A stretch of 64,000 bases of DNA from Niastella sp. OAS944 (GTDB taxonomy: Bacteria > Bacteroidota > Bacteroidia > Chitinophagales > Chitinophagaceae). Position numbers and translations under genes: made by a program. The notes under the pieces were generated by a model, which searched no databases, was not told the origin of the DNA, and saw only the letters and a program-made list of their open reading frames with translations. This document shows positions 41,201 to 50,386 of the stretch, in pieces. The DNA lies in contig JANUBW010000006.1 of NCBI GenBank assembly GCA_024809215.1, positions 62,936 to 126,935 on the forward strand, in the 5' to 3' direction. Within the stretch, counting starts at the first letter, position 1; each line of letters opens with the position of its first letter.

Positions 41201-41510
41201 TCGCGACGGGAATTTCAAATTCCCGTCGGGTTTTACGAATTACTGTAAGGTTTTGCAAATTCCTGTAAGGTTATCTGGTTTCCCGTAAGGTTTTACAAAT
41301 TCCCGCAAGGTTTTTCAGATTCCCGAAGGGAAACGAGCTTTCCTTTCGGGTTTTGCGATTTTCCGAAAGCTTTTCGCTTTTCCTGAATGATTTTGCAAAT
41401 ACCTGGAAGGTTTTGCGATTACCTGTATGGTTTTGCAAATACCTGTAAGGTTTTGCAATTTCCTTTAGGGAAACGGGAATTCCCTAAAGATTTTACAAAT
41501 AGTTGTAAAG
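41201..41510. repeat. Array of about fifteen 20-bp tandem units
   Basis: Units with consensus TCCYGTAAGGTTTTGCAAAT follow each other with an exact 20-bp period and no visible insertion or deletion. Individual units differ from the consensus at several positions. There are no spacers and the period is not a multiple of three, so neither CRISPR nor a coding repeat fits. Off-consensus units are often complementary to a neighbour (see findings). The array ends about 75 bp before the hypothetical gene at 41586. Function unknown. Confidence 0.85.
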
Positions 41511-41550
41511 TCAGTAATTTGTTTAAAGATCGTTGGAATACTTTCCAGTT

Positions 41551-41579
41551 TTGTATTGGCCGTAAAATGATTATTTTTA
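41551..41579 (+). promoter_or_regulatory. Promoter of the 203-residue hypothetical gene
   Basis: TTG at 41551-41553, an 18-bp spacer and TATTTTTA at 41572-41579 (one mismatch to TAnnTTTG) lie between the 20-bp array and the ATG at 41586, with only 6 nt from box to start codon. Confidence 0.4.
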
Positions 41580-41585
41580 GCATGC

Positions 41586-42197
41586 ATGACCCTTCAGCCC
41601 AACTCTTCCGACGTAAAACGATACACCTTCACCAGGGAAATTCTCAACGATCCTGTAACCGGTAACTCACGAAAACAACTGTGTTTATATAAGCTAATTG
41701 ATGATAATGGAATCACGGCTGCGCAATTTTATTATTATGCTAAAGAACAGTTTATTGAAATTGAAGGTAAAAAACTTACAGTGTCGGTAAACGAGAAGAT
41801 CTGGAAAAAGCCGCAATACCTGCTTATTGATCCTTCGAATAACCAGTTAGGGGAGTATACATTTATCGACAGCGAAATGCGTCTTTTCTGGCAGGATGTA
41901 CCTACAGAGCCTAATGGCACCGTTACATTGGATAAAGCAGTTTATAATTTTCGACGAATTCCATCAGGTATTCCATCCGGGGAGTGTTTTAAATTCATGC
42001 TGTACGGTATTTATGGAGATACCTATGCGGAGTACACGCTAAAGGTTGATCAGCTTACCTGGTGGCAACGGTTTAATACGAATTATTATCTTCACAGTGG
42101 AACTATTGAAACCAATACCAGCAATGTAATGATCGTAGTTTCGGCATTTTACCTTATAGAAAAGGTTTTTGAAACGTTGCATGAAGCGGATAGTTGA
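41586..42197 (+). CDS. Hypothetical protein
   Basis: A 203-residue soluble protein I do not recognise. It has no signal peptide. Most of it reads as beta-strands with many aromatic residues (YTFTREILNDPVTGNSRKQL, AAQFYYYAKEQFIEIEGKKL, FNTNYYLHSGTIE), ending in a helix-like tail (MIVVSAFYLIEKVFETL). It may be a small-molecule- or lipid-binding domain (Tubby-like/LURP-like folds have similar patterns), but this is a guess. It lies directly downstream of the 20-bp array, and its stop is separated from the convergent gene's stop by 1 bp. Confidence 0.75.
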   Translation: MTLQPNSSDVKRYTFTREILNDPVTGNSRKQLCLYKLIDDNGITAAQFYYYAKEQFIEIEGKKLTVSVNEKIWKKPQYLLIDPSNNQLGEYTFIDSEMRLFWQDVPTEPNGTVTLDKAVYNFRRIPSGIPSGECFKFMLYGIYGDTYAEYTLKVDQLTWWQRFNTNYYLHSGTIETNTSNVMIVVSAFYLIEKVFETLHEADS

Positions 42198-42198
42198 A

Positions 42199-42738
42199 TT
42201 ACTGCTCCTTCTTTTTCCTCACCTTCGCCTTCATCTTATCAAAATCCTCAATAATACTATACCCGGGGTTCTCTACCGCATGCCCAAGCTCAATAAACAA
42301 TCTTTTCAACCATTCATAGGCTTTATAATCCCCCTTTACATCAGGAATGTTTTCCGCAGTCATGTGCAAACACGTTAGGCAAATGTTCAGGATAGAGATC
42401 ACTTTATCGTTCTTGTCGTAAAACACCAACGCGTCGCGGTAAACCGGGGCACACAAATAGCTCATAGATATTTCAATCTCTGTTTGCAGTATTTGTTTTA
42501 TCCGCTCTGCAGTCGGGTGGTCTTTTTTGAACGTGCCGGTTCGTTTACTGCCAGGTTGAAACAGCCCTTCTTCTGTTGCGAAAGCATACATTGACAAAGT
42601 GCCGTCATCCTCGCGGTTAAACGACCAGGTTTCAACGAAATTGAGGTTGTTTATATAGAAAGCGGTATTCATACGAACAGGTTTGCTATTTCTGCTAATA
42701 TAAGCCTCTTTTTTAGTTACATTTGTTACCAATACCAT
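42199..42738 (-). CDS. Hypothetical protein
   Basis: A 179-residue soluble protein with no recognised family. It starts MVLVTNVTKKEAYISRNSKP and contains ETWSFNREDDGTLSMYAF, MSYLCAPVYRDALVFYDKND, and NICLTCLHMTAENIPDVKGD, where two Cys and a His might be functional. It ends in a Lys-rich tail. The frame is open to 42840, but that part overlaps the divergent sensor gene, and the ATG at 42738 has the purine-rich AAAAAGGGGAAA in front. It converges on the 203-residue gene with 1 bp between stops. Confidence 0.75.
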   Translation of the reverse strand: MVLVTNVTKKEAYISRNSKPVRMNTAFYINNLNFVETWSFNREDDGTLSMYAFATEEGLFQPGSKRTGTFKKDHPTAERIKQILQTEIEISMSYLCAPVYRDALVFYDKNDKVISILNICLTCLHMTAENIPDVKGDYKAYEWLKRLFIELGHAVENPGYSIIEDFDKMKAKVRKKKEQ

Positions 42739-42799
42739 TTTCCCCTTTTTACCTGTTCCTTGCAACCACAACCCGTATAATTTTCGTGAGTAAGTTTTG

Positions 42800-45700
42800 A
42801 TGACCGACCAACATAATCCCAAACTACTGCAACAGTACATGTTTTCCGTGCTCTTGTTTTGCGCATGGTTATGTACAGGAGTGAACGGCCTGGCCCAGGG
42901 GCGGCGCTTTACTCATTTATCAGTTGAGGATGGTTTGTCGCAAAGCTCCGTGATCTCCATAGTACAGGACAGCGCCGGTTTTATGTGGTTCGGTACCCGC
43001 AACTGTCTTAACCGCTACAATACCCGCTCGTTTCAGGTATACCGGAATATTCCCGGCGATACCAACTCCATCAGTTCAAACGATTATGTTTTTGCCTTGC
43101 TGCGCGATCGACGCAATCGTTTGTGGGTAGGTACACAACGCGGTCTTAACCTGTACCTGCCCCAAAAAGATGCCTTTGAACGCATGTTAGCCGATTCAAC
43201 CCGCCCCGGCAGCATCAGTCAGATTTATATCAATTGTATTTATGAAGACCGTTCAGGTCGCATTTGGGTAGGCACTAATAATGGGCTTAACCTGCTGACC
43301 GGCGAAAACCCCGGCCGCTTCCAAAACTTTTTTCCCGGTGTTGGTATGAATGAAATACATGCCATTTGTGAAGATAAGCAGGGTGCATTATGGGTGGGCA
43401 CGGCGGGCGGACTGGTTTGCATGAACTATAAAAATGGAAAAGCAAATTATACTTACTTTACGCATCAACCGAATGTAGCCGGCAGTTTGAGTTGTAATAA
43501 TGTTTCTTCCATCGTTGAATGCAGGGGTGAGCTTTGGGTTGGCACCGAATGCGGCGGCCTCAATTTGCTCGATCGTAATACAAACAACTTTCAGCATTTT
43601 ACCCATAGCAATCATACACCCGGCAGCATCAGCAGCGACATCATTCGAAAGATGATCGTTGATGAGTCGCAGAATTTGTGGATTGCAACCATCGACGGAC
43701 TCAACTATTTTGAAACCGCCAACAGAGCATTTACGGTTTATCGTAACGATCCTGAAGACGCAGGTAGTTTGAGCAATAATTCTATTCGCGACCTGTATAT
43801 CGACAAATATGGTTCATTATGGGTAGGCACAGTTTTCGGCGGTGTAAATGTAACCCATGCTATTGCAACCCCATTCACCATATACAAAACAAGCAGGCTG
43901 GTGAACAGCATTAGCAGTAACGTCGTAAGCGCCATTACCGCCGATGAAAAACAAAACTTATGGATAGGCACCGAAGCAGAAGGGCTTAATTACTTCGATT
44001 GCCAGCGAAATACTTTCATTCATTATAAGAACGACCCTGCTGACCCGCGCAGCCTTAGCCGCAATTTTATAAAAGCTATTTATAAGGATAAGCAAAATGT
44101 AATGTGGATTGGCACCTACGATGGCGGGTTGAACCGTTTTAACCCTGCCACAAAAACCTTTACGCATTACCGGCATAATGCCGATGACAGCACGTCTCTT
44201 TCGGGCGATAACATAATTTGCATGGGCGAAGATAGCCGGGGCCGTTTTTGGGTGGGCGCTTATGGTAAAGGGTTGAATTTATTTAACCGCGAAACAGGGC
44301 GCAGCGAAAACTTTACCACCCATCCTGCTTCGCGTTTTCGCATCAGTAGCAACTGGGTGCGGTTGGTATATGAAGACCGCCATAAAAATCTTTGGGTAGG
44401 TACTGCCCATGGCCTAAACGTATTACCGCCCGGCGAACAACGTTTTACCTGGTTCTATAAACAACCGGGAAATAAGGATAGTCTGAACTCTGATTATATC
44501 AACTGCATGTTGGAAGACAGTAAGGGCAGAATATGGATCGGCACCTATGATGGCGGACTGAGTTTATACCATCCCAATACACAATCATTTTCTACCTACA
44601 CCATGCAAAACGGATTGCCGGGTAATAATGTACGCGGCATTCTCGAAGATGAGCAGGGATACTTATGGTTGAGCACCGAGAATGGCCTTTGCCGTTTCAA
44701 TGGCAATAAGGGCCAGGTATTGAACTATAATATTTTCGATGGCCTGCCGGGTAATGAGTTTAACTATAACAGTTATTACCGCGATGCGAACGGGCAATTC
44801 TTTTTTGGCGGCTTTACCGGTATGGTAAGTTTTTATCCGCAACAAATGCGGGTAAACGAAAGTATACCGCCTGTTGTGTTCACTGGTTTGAAGTTGTTCA
44901 ATAAGCCCGTAGGTATACGCGATGAAAGCGGTTTGCTCCAAAGCGCTATGTCGTATACCCGGCGCATTGATTTTGCAGCGGCACAAAACATCTTCACTAT
45001 TGAGTTTGCCGCACTTAATTATATAAAATCGGGTAAGAACCGCTACGCGTATAAGTTAGATGGTTTTGAAAAGGATTGGAACATTGTTGATAATCCTGCT
45101 GCAACTTATACCAACCTGCCATCGGGACGATACACTTTTTTGGTTCGCGCCAGTAACAACGATGGTGTTTGGAACAATGAGCCGGCGCGTTTGGAAATTG
45201 TAGTGCATCCGCCATTATGGAAAACCTGGTGGGCCTACCTTATCTATTTCATTGTTGCCGTGCTGCTATTATATATTACCATTCGCTTTTTTCGCCGCCA
45301 GGCCCGGCTGGAAAGAGATCTGTATTACGAGCATCAGCAAAAGATGCAGCAGGAAGAACTGCATCAGCAGAAGATCGATTTCTTTACCAATATTTCGCAC
45401 GAGATACGAACGCCATTAACGCTGATAGTGGGGCCGGTTGAAAATCTTTTGGCGAACACACCGGTTGATTCAACCGTAAACCGCCAGCTGGCATTGGTAA
45501 AAAAGAATGCCGACAGGCTCATACGGCTTGTTAGCGAATTGCTCGATTTTAGAAAAGCCGAAAGCGGTAATATGCAGCTCAGCGTAAGTGAAGGAAATAT
45601 TGTGGCGTTTACCCGCACCATCTTTTTATCGTTCCGCGACCTGGCCAACAGCCGGTCGATCACTTATATGTTCATGCCTTTAGTGAATGTTATAGAGATA

Positions 45701-47017
45701 GCTGATAATATAACCTGTTGGTTTGATCCCGTACAACTGGAAAAAGTATTGTTCAACCTGCTTTCTAATGCATTTAAGTTTACAAGTGAGGGAGGAGATA
45801 TAACTGTAGTGGTAAGGGAAGATAATGAAAAAGAGCTGCTTATCGCTATCAGTAATTCAGGACCGGTAGTTCCCAAAGAACAGCAGGAAAAATTGTTCAA
45901 CCGGTTCTATCAAATGGGTAATACGCCAAAAGGGTTGGGTACGGGTATTGGCCTGGCGCTTTCGAAAAGCATTATTGAAGCACATGGCGGGCGTATTGAG
46001 ATAGAAAGTGCTTCTGTGAACGATGATGATCAAAATGGAACCACCTGCTTTACCATTTATTTACCCCTGGGCAAAGCCCATTTTACAAAAGAACAATTGA
46101 CCGGCGCTACTGGCATACGAAATGCCATGGTTGAAAAACAAACTGCGCCCGGCATTGAAGTGGCAATAACTCCTATGGTTGAAGAAGAGAATGCCACCAC
46201 TACTGCCAAACCATCGTTGTTGCTGGTTGAAGATAATGACGATATCAGGCAAATGATCCGCAACGCTCTTTCTGCCCAATACGATATTACCGAAGCTTCG
46301 AACGGGGCCAGTGGCTGGCAAACCGTTACCGAATTGATCCCCGACCTGGTGATCAGCGATGTGATGATGGAAGGAGAGGACGATGGTTTTACTTTATGTG
46401 ATCGCATAAAAACCGACGAACGCACTAACCACATACCTGTAATATTATTAACTGCCCGGGCCGCGCCTTCTTCCCAAATTACCGGTTTGCAAACCGGGGC
46501 CGATGCCTACATTACCAAACCTTTCTTTATTCAGGTGTTGGAACTGCAGGTGCGCAACCTCCTCTCGCTACGGAACATTAACCGCGAAAAGTTCACCCGG
46601 CAAATAACCTTACAGCCCCCGGCACAGTTGGCATTTGCGACAGAACCGCCGGAAGCGCCAACTGCCGAAACCCTGTTTTTACAAAAGCTGGTGGCTATGG
46701 TAGAAGAAAATATGGAAGACCCCGAATTTGGGGTGCCGGTGTTGCTGAAGAAAGCCGGCATGAGCCAAACCGTTCTTTACCGTAAACTAAAAGCGCTCAC
46801 CGATATGTCTATCGCCGACTTTATAAAATCGGTACGGCTGAAAAAAGCGGCTGAGTTGTTGCGGCAACCCGGCAACGACATATCAATTGCCGAGGTGGCT
46901 TACCGGGTTGGCTTTAGCGACCGCAAATATTTTAGTAAGGAATTCCGCAAACAGTTTGGTCAATCGCCCACCGAATTCATAAACAAGGGGGACGAACACC
47001 TTGATAATGAGGGGTAG
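42800..47017 (+). CDS. Hybrid two-component system sensor/regulator (HTCS)
   Basis: A 1405-residue one-protein signalling system typical of polysaccharide utilization loci. The order is a signal anchor (FSVLLFCAWLCTGVNGLAQG), two seven-bladed sets of propeller repeats (FMWFGTRNCLNRY, LWVGTQRGLNLYL and others, to about residue 680), Y_Y_Y domain (about 715-800), membrane helix (about 811-833), HisKA with H867 in NISHEIRTPLTLIVGPVENLL, HATPase (GLGTGIGLALSKSIIEAHGG), a receiver with D1187 (DLVISDVMMEGEDDG), and an AraC-type DNA-binding domain (EVAYRVGFSDRKYFSKEFRKQF) at the end. It directly precedes susC and very likely activates the locus when its glycan fragment binds. Confidence 0.95.
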   Translation: MTDQHNPKLLQQYMFSVLLFCAWLCTGVNGLAQGRRFTHLSVEDGLSQSSVISIVQDSAGFMWFGTRNCLNRYNTRSFQVYRNIPGDTNSISSNDYVFALLRDRRNRLWVGTQRGLNLYLPQKDAFERMLADSTRPGSISQIYINCIYEDRSGRIWVGTNNGLNLLTGENPGRFQNFFPGVGMNEIHAICEDKQGALWVGTAGGLVCMNYKNGKANYTYFTHQPNVAGSLSCNNVSSIVECRGELWVGTECGGLNLLDRNTNNFQHFTHSNHTPGSISSDIIRKMIVDESQNLWIATIDGLNYFETANRAFTVYRNDPEDAGSLSNNSIRDLYIDKYGSLWVGTVFGGVNVTHAIATPFTIYKTSRLVNSISSNVVSAITADEKQNLWIGTEAEGLNYFDCQRNTFIHYKNDPADPRSLSRNFIKAIYKDKQNVMWIGTYDGGLNRFNPATKTFTHYRHNADDSTSLSGDNIICMGEDSRGRFWVGAYGKGLNLFNRETGRSENFTTHPASRFRISSNWVRLVYEDRHKNLWVGTAHGLNVLPPGEQRFTWFYKQPGNKDSLNSDYINCMLEDSKGRIWIGTYDGGLSLYHPNTQSFSTYTMQNGLPGNNVRGILEDEQGYLWLSTENGLCRFNGNKGQVLNYNIFDGLPGNEFNYNSYYRDANGQFFFGGFTGMVSFYPQQMRVNESIPPVVFTGLKLFNKPVGIRDESGLLQSAMSYTRRIDFAAAQNIFTIEFAALNYIKSGKNRYAYKLDGFEKDWNIVDNPAATYTNLPSGRYTFLVRASNNDGVWNNEPARLEIVVHPPLWKTWWAYLIYFIVAVLLLYITIRFFRRQARLERDLYYEHQQKMQQEELHQQKIDFFTNISHEIRTPLTLIVGPVENLLANTPVDSTVNRQLALVKKNADRLIRLVSELLDFRKAESGNMQLSVSEGNIVAFTRTIFLSFRDLANSRSITYMFMPLVNVIEIADNITCWFDPVQLEKVLFNLLSNAFKFTSEGGDITVVVREDNEKELLIAISNSGPVVPKEQQEKLFNRFYQMGNTPKGLGTGIGLALSKSIIEAHGGRIEIESASVNDDDQNGTTCFTIYLPLGKAHFTKEQLTGATGIRNAMVEKQTAPGIEVAITPMVEEENATTTAKPSLLLVEDNDDIRQMIRNALSAQYDITEASNGASGWQTVTELIPDLVISDVMMEGEDDGFTLCDRIKTDERTNHIPVILLTARAAPSSQITGLQTGADAYITKPFFIQVLELQVRNLLSLRNINREKFTRQITLQPPAQLAFATEPPEAPTAETLFLQKLVAMVEENMEDPEFGVPVLLKKAGMSQTVLYRKLKALTDMSIADFIKSVRLKKAAELLRQPGNDISIAEVAYRVGFSDRKYFSKEFRKQFGQSPTEFINKGDEHLDNEG

Positions 47018-47031
47018 AATTGAAAAAACTG

Positions 47032-47064
47032 ATTTTTACCCCCTTAAAAACGAATTTTTGCCCC
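47032..47064 (+). promoter_or_regulatory. Candidate HTCS operator: direct repeat ATTTTTRCCCC
   Basis: ATTTTTACCCC at 47032-47042 and ATTTTTGCCCC at 47054-47064 are spaced exactly 22 bp, two helical turns, 53 bp before the susC start. AraC-type domains of HTCS proteins bind direct repeats, so this is a plausible operator. It is enclosed by a 9-bp inverted repeat (GAATTGAAA at 47017, TTTCAATTC at 47072). Confidence 0.45.
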
Positions 47065-47116
47065 GCCATAATTTCAATTCTTACGCAAATTAGTTCTACC
47101 AAAACCCGGAACTGCT

Positions 47117-50100
47117 ATGATGAATGAGTGCTTTTATCATTTAAAGATTGCTATGCGTATACCCCTTCTACTTTTTGCCATGTGTATTGCAGGGCTGGCA
47201 ACAGTTAATGGCCAGTCGAATATTACCTCCCGCATTGCCGGACAACTTTTCAACGATCAAACCGGTGAACCCCTTGGCGGCGCCTCCATAAGTATTAATA
47301 GTGTTCCTGCGGGGGCATTATTAGGCCGCGGTCTTTCGGCCGATGACGGCACTTTCTCTATTATGGTGAAAACGGCCGATTCAGTAAGGATCACCATTAA
47401 TTATGTTGGCTTTGCCGGCCGCAGTATGGTTACCCAGGTGCGGCAGGGCATACATATAAGGCTTATGCCTGTTTCAACTGAGTTGAACAGCGCCGTGGTG
47501 ATCGGTTATGGAAAAGTAAAACGAAAAGACCTCACCGGCTCGGTAAGCCAGGTGCAAATGGGCGACCTGATGAAAGCTCCGGTACGTTCGTTTGAAGAAG
47601 CCCTGGGCGGCCGCGTGGCGGGTGTGCAGGTTACCTCTTCCGATGGCCAGCCGGGCGCCGAAACCAATATCGTTATCCGTGGCGCAAACTCCATTACCCA
47701 GGATAATTCACCCCTGTATGTAATTGATGGCTTCCCTATAGAAAACCCCAACAACAATGCCATCAACCCCCAGGATATTGAATCAATAGAAGTATTGAAA
47801 GATGCTTCCTCCACTGCCATTTATGGCGCAAGAGGCGCAAATGGCGTAATTCTCATTACCACTAAAAAAGGTAAAGGCAGTACGGCAACCATCAACTTCA
47901 GCACCAGTTATGGTTTTCAGCAAGCCAATAAAATTGTAAGGTTGATGAGCCCGGCTGAATTTGTAAAATACCAGCTTGAGTTCAATCCATCTACTGTTGC
48001 ATACGTTCCCGGCAGCGGCACTGTGCCAACGCCTTACCAATTATATTATAGCGGCGGCACCGCGCCTGAATATTATAAGGATACAGCTGCGTTTATCGAC
48101 TGGCAGGATATGGTGCTGCAAACCGCGCCCATTCAAAACCATACCTTATCGGTTTCGGGTGGAAATGATAAAACAAAATACCTGATGTCAACCTCGCTGT
48201 TCAACCAGGATGGTGTTATCATCAACTCTGGTTACAAACGATACCAGGGCAGGGTAGTGCTCGATCAAACGGTAAGCAAACGTTTAAAGGTGGGCATCAA
48301 TGCCAACTATAGCTACCTGTTACAATATGGTTTGGCGCCCAGCCAAACAAACAACAGCGGCACCTCAAATCTTATGTATAGTGTATGGGGCTACAGGCCG
48401 GTTGCGCCCAGCGCGGCCAGTCAGCTGGCTATTGGGGTAGTTGACCTAAGCACCAGTGATTTTACCGATGCCTCAGTGCCATCAACACAAGATTACCGTT
48501 TTAACCCGGTTGTGAATTTGCAGAACCTGGTACGCGATAACCGGACAAAGAACTTAAGTGTGAATGGTTATGCCGAGTATACCATCATTCCTAATTTAAT
48601 ATTACGTGTTACCGGTGGATTGACAGGCAATACGCTGCGCAACGATGTGTTCAATAATTCAAAAACTTCGTATGGCAATGCGCTTATGACCTCTAATGGC
48701 GCCAATGGTTCGGTTATTTATAATGAAACCAATTCATGGCTGAACGAGAACACGCTCAGCTATAATAAAAATATCGGCACCGATCACACGATCAACGTAG
48801 TGGCCGGTTTTACTGAACAGGGCAATAAGACATCCTCTTATGGCGTAAGCGCCATAAAAGTGCCAAACGAATCGCTTGGCATAAACGACCTGAGAGAAGG
48901 CACTCCGCTGGCGGTAACAAGTACCGGCTCGCTGTGGACAGCCTCTTCCATGCTTGGAAGGGTGAACTACAGTTATCAGTCGAAGTATTTGTTTACTGCC
49001 AGTTTCCGTGCCGATGGCAGTTCGAAATTCTCACCCGAAAATCATTGGGCCTACTTTCCATCGGGCGCCATCGCCTGGCGGTTCACCAGCGAAAATTTCA
49101 TGAAAGACCAGCATATACTCACTGACGGAAAATTGCGTGTATCGTATGGGAACACGGGTAATAACCGCGTGTCGGATTTTGCGTATTTGGCAACTTACAG
49201 CCAAACCCCGGCACTTACATCGGTGTACACCTTTAACAATGTACCCATTACCGGTGCGGTGCCGGCAACCATTGGCAATCCCGATCTGAAATGGGAAACC
49301 ACTTCGCAGTTGAATGCAGGTATCGATGTAAGCCTGCTGGGCGACAGGGTGAGCCTTACCGCCGATGTTTACCGGAAGAAAACAAAGAATCTTTTACTGA
49401 ATGCATCCGTACCCACTTCTTCCGGCTACTCAACCGTGTTCATGAACGTGGGTAGTGTACAGAACCAGGGTCTGGAGTTCGTACTGAACTTTAGTCCGGT
49501 AAAGAAGAAAGACCTTACCTGGAATGCAAGCTTTAATATCTCATTCAACCAAAGCAAAGTGTTAGGGCTTGCACAGGGACAGCAAACATTGCAGTCGATG
49601 ATAAAGTGGGACAATGCCTGGGCAACAGCGCCTGCATATATAGCACAGGTGGGTAAGGCATTAGGACAAATGTATGGGTATGTATGGGAAGGCGTTTATC
49701 AATACGAAGACTTTAATAAAAACACCGCAGGTGGCTATACGCTAAAAGATGATGTAACCACAAATGGTAATGCACGTGCCAGCGTGCAGCCGGGAGATAT
49801 CAAATACAAAGACATCAACGGCGATAAAGTGGTGAACGCGCTTGACTATACGGTAATTGGTCGCGGCCTGCCGGTTCATATTGGTGGCTTCAATAACAAC
49901 GTTACCTATAAAGGATTTGACCTGAACGTGTTTTTACAGTGGAGTTATGGCAACGATATACAAAATGCCAATAACATGGTGTTCAGTGGCAATGCACTCA
50001 ACAAAACTTATTTAAACCAGTTCGCTTCTTATAACGATCGCTGGACGCCCACTAATACTAACACAAACCAGTTTCGCACCAATGGATTTTATGGCGGTGG

Positions 50101-50368
50101 TTACTCATCACGCACGGTGGAGGATGGATCATTCCTGCGCCTTAAAACGCTGGCCCTGGGTTATACCTTTCCCCGTACTTTAATGAAGAAGGCAAAGATC
50201 AACAGCTTCAGGTTATATGCCAGTGCACAAAACCTGTTAACGTTAAGCAACTACAGCGGTCAGGACCCCGAGGTGAATGCATACAATTCAGTGCTTACGG
50301 CCGGTTTCGATTACTCACCCTATCCACGCGCCCGCACTATTGTATTTGGTGCAAACATTTCCTTCTAA
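47117..50368 (+). CDS. SusC-like TonB-dependent outer-membrane transporter
   Basis: A 1083-residue glycan importer. After the signal peptide (RIPLLLFAMCIAGLATVNGQ), residues about 30-120 form a carboxypeptidase-regulatory-like domain (AGQLFNDQTGEPLGGASISI). About 125-245 form the plug (SVSQVQMGDLMKAPVRSFEE, VIRGANSI, YVIDGFPIE, SIEVLKDASSTAIYGARGANG). The rest is a 22-strand barrel ending in an aromatic C-terminus (FGANISF). Two start codons abut (ATGATG at 47117). A later ATG at 47153 directly precedes the signal peptide and could be the true start. It works with the SusD protein encoded 18 bp downstream. Confidence 0.95.
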   Translation: MMNECFYHLKIAMRIPLLLFAMCIAGLATVNGQSNITSRIAGQLFNDQTGEPLGGASISINSVPAGALLGRGLSADDGTFSIMVKTADSVRITINYVGFAGRSMVTQVRQGIHIRLMPVSTELNSAVVIGYGKVKRKDLTGSVSQVQMGDLMKAPVRSFEEALGGRVAGVQVTSSDGQPGAETNIVIRGANSITQDNSPLYVIDGFPIENPNNNAINPQDIESIEVLKDASSTAIYGARGANGVILITTKKGKGSTATINFSTSYGFQQANKIVRLMSPAEFVKYQLEFNPSTVAYVPGSGTVPTPYQLYYSGGTAPEYYKDTAAFIDWQDMVLQTAPIQNHTLSVSGGNDKTKYLMSTSLFNQDGVIINSGYKRYQGRVVLDQTVSKRLKVGINANYSYLLQYGLAPSQTNNSGTSNLMYSVWGYRPVAPSAASQLAIGVVDLSTSDFTDASVPSTQDYRFNPVVNLQNLVRDNRTKNLSVNGYAEYTIIPNLILRVTGGLTGNTLRNDVFNNSKTSYGNALMTSNGANGSVIYNETNSWLNENTLSYNKNIGTDHTINVVAGFTEQGNKTSSYGVSAIKVPNESLGINDLREGTPLAVTSTGSLWTASSMLGRVNYSYQSKYLFTASFRADGSSKFSPENHWAYFPSGAIAWRFTSENFMKDQHILTDGKLRVSYGNTGNNRVSDFAYLATYSQTPALTSVYTFNNVPITGAVPATIGNPDLKWETTSQLNAGIDVSLLGDRVSLTADVYRKKTKNLLLNASVPTSSGYSTVFMNVGSVQNQGLEFVLNFSPVKKKDLTWNASFNISFNQSKVLGLAQGQQTLQSMIKWDNAWATAPAYIAQVGKALGQMYGYVWEGVYQYEDFNKNTAGGYTLKDDVTTNGNARASVQPGDIKYKDINGDKVVNALDYTVIGRGLPVHIGGFNNNVTYKGFDLNVFLQWSYGNDIQNANNMVFSGNALNKTYLNQFASYNDRWTPTNTNTNQFRTNGFYGGGYSSRTVEDGSFLRLKTLALGYTFPRTLMKKAKINSFRLYASAQNLLTLSNYSGQDPEVNAYNSVLTAGFDYSPYPRARTIVFGANISF

Positions 50369-50386
50369 TTAAAAAAATTACAACCA

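Noticed and set aside
41201-41510. CRISPR array
   Set aside because: The repeats follow each other directly at 20 bp with no spacers, and no cas gene is in the window.
41387-41665. 92-codon plus-strand open frame across the 20-bp array
   Set aside because: The period of 20 bp is not a multiple of three, so the repeats would be read in three frames. The frame overlaps the real gene at 41586.
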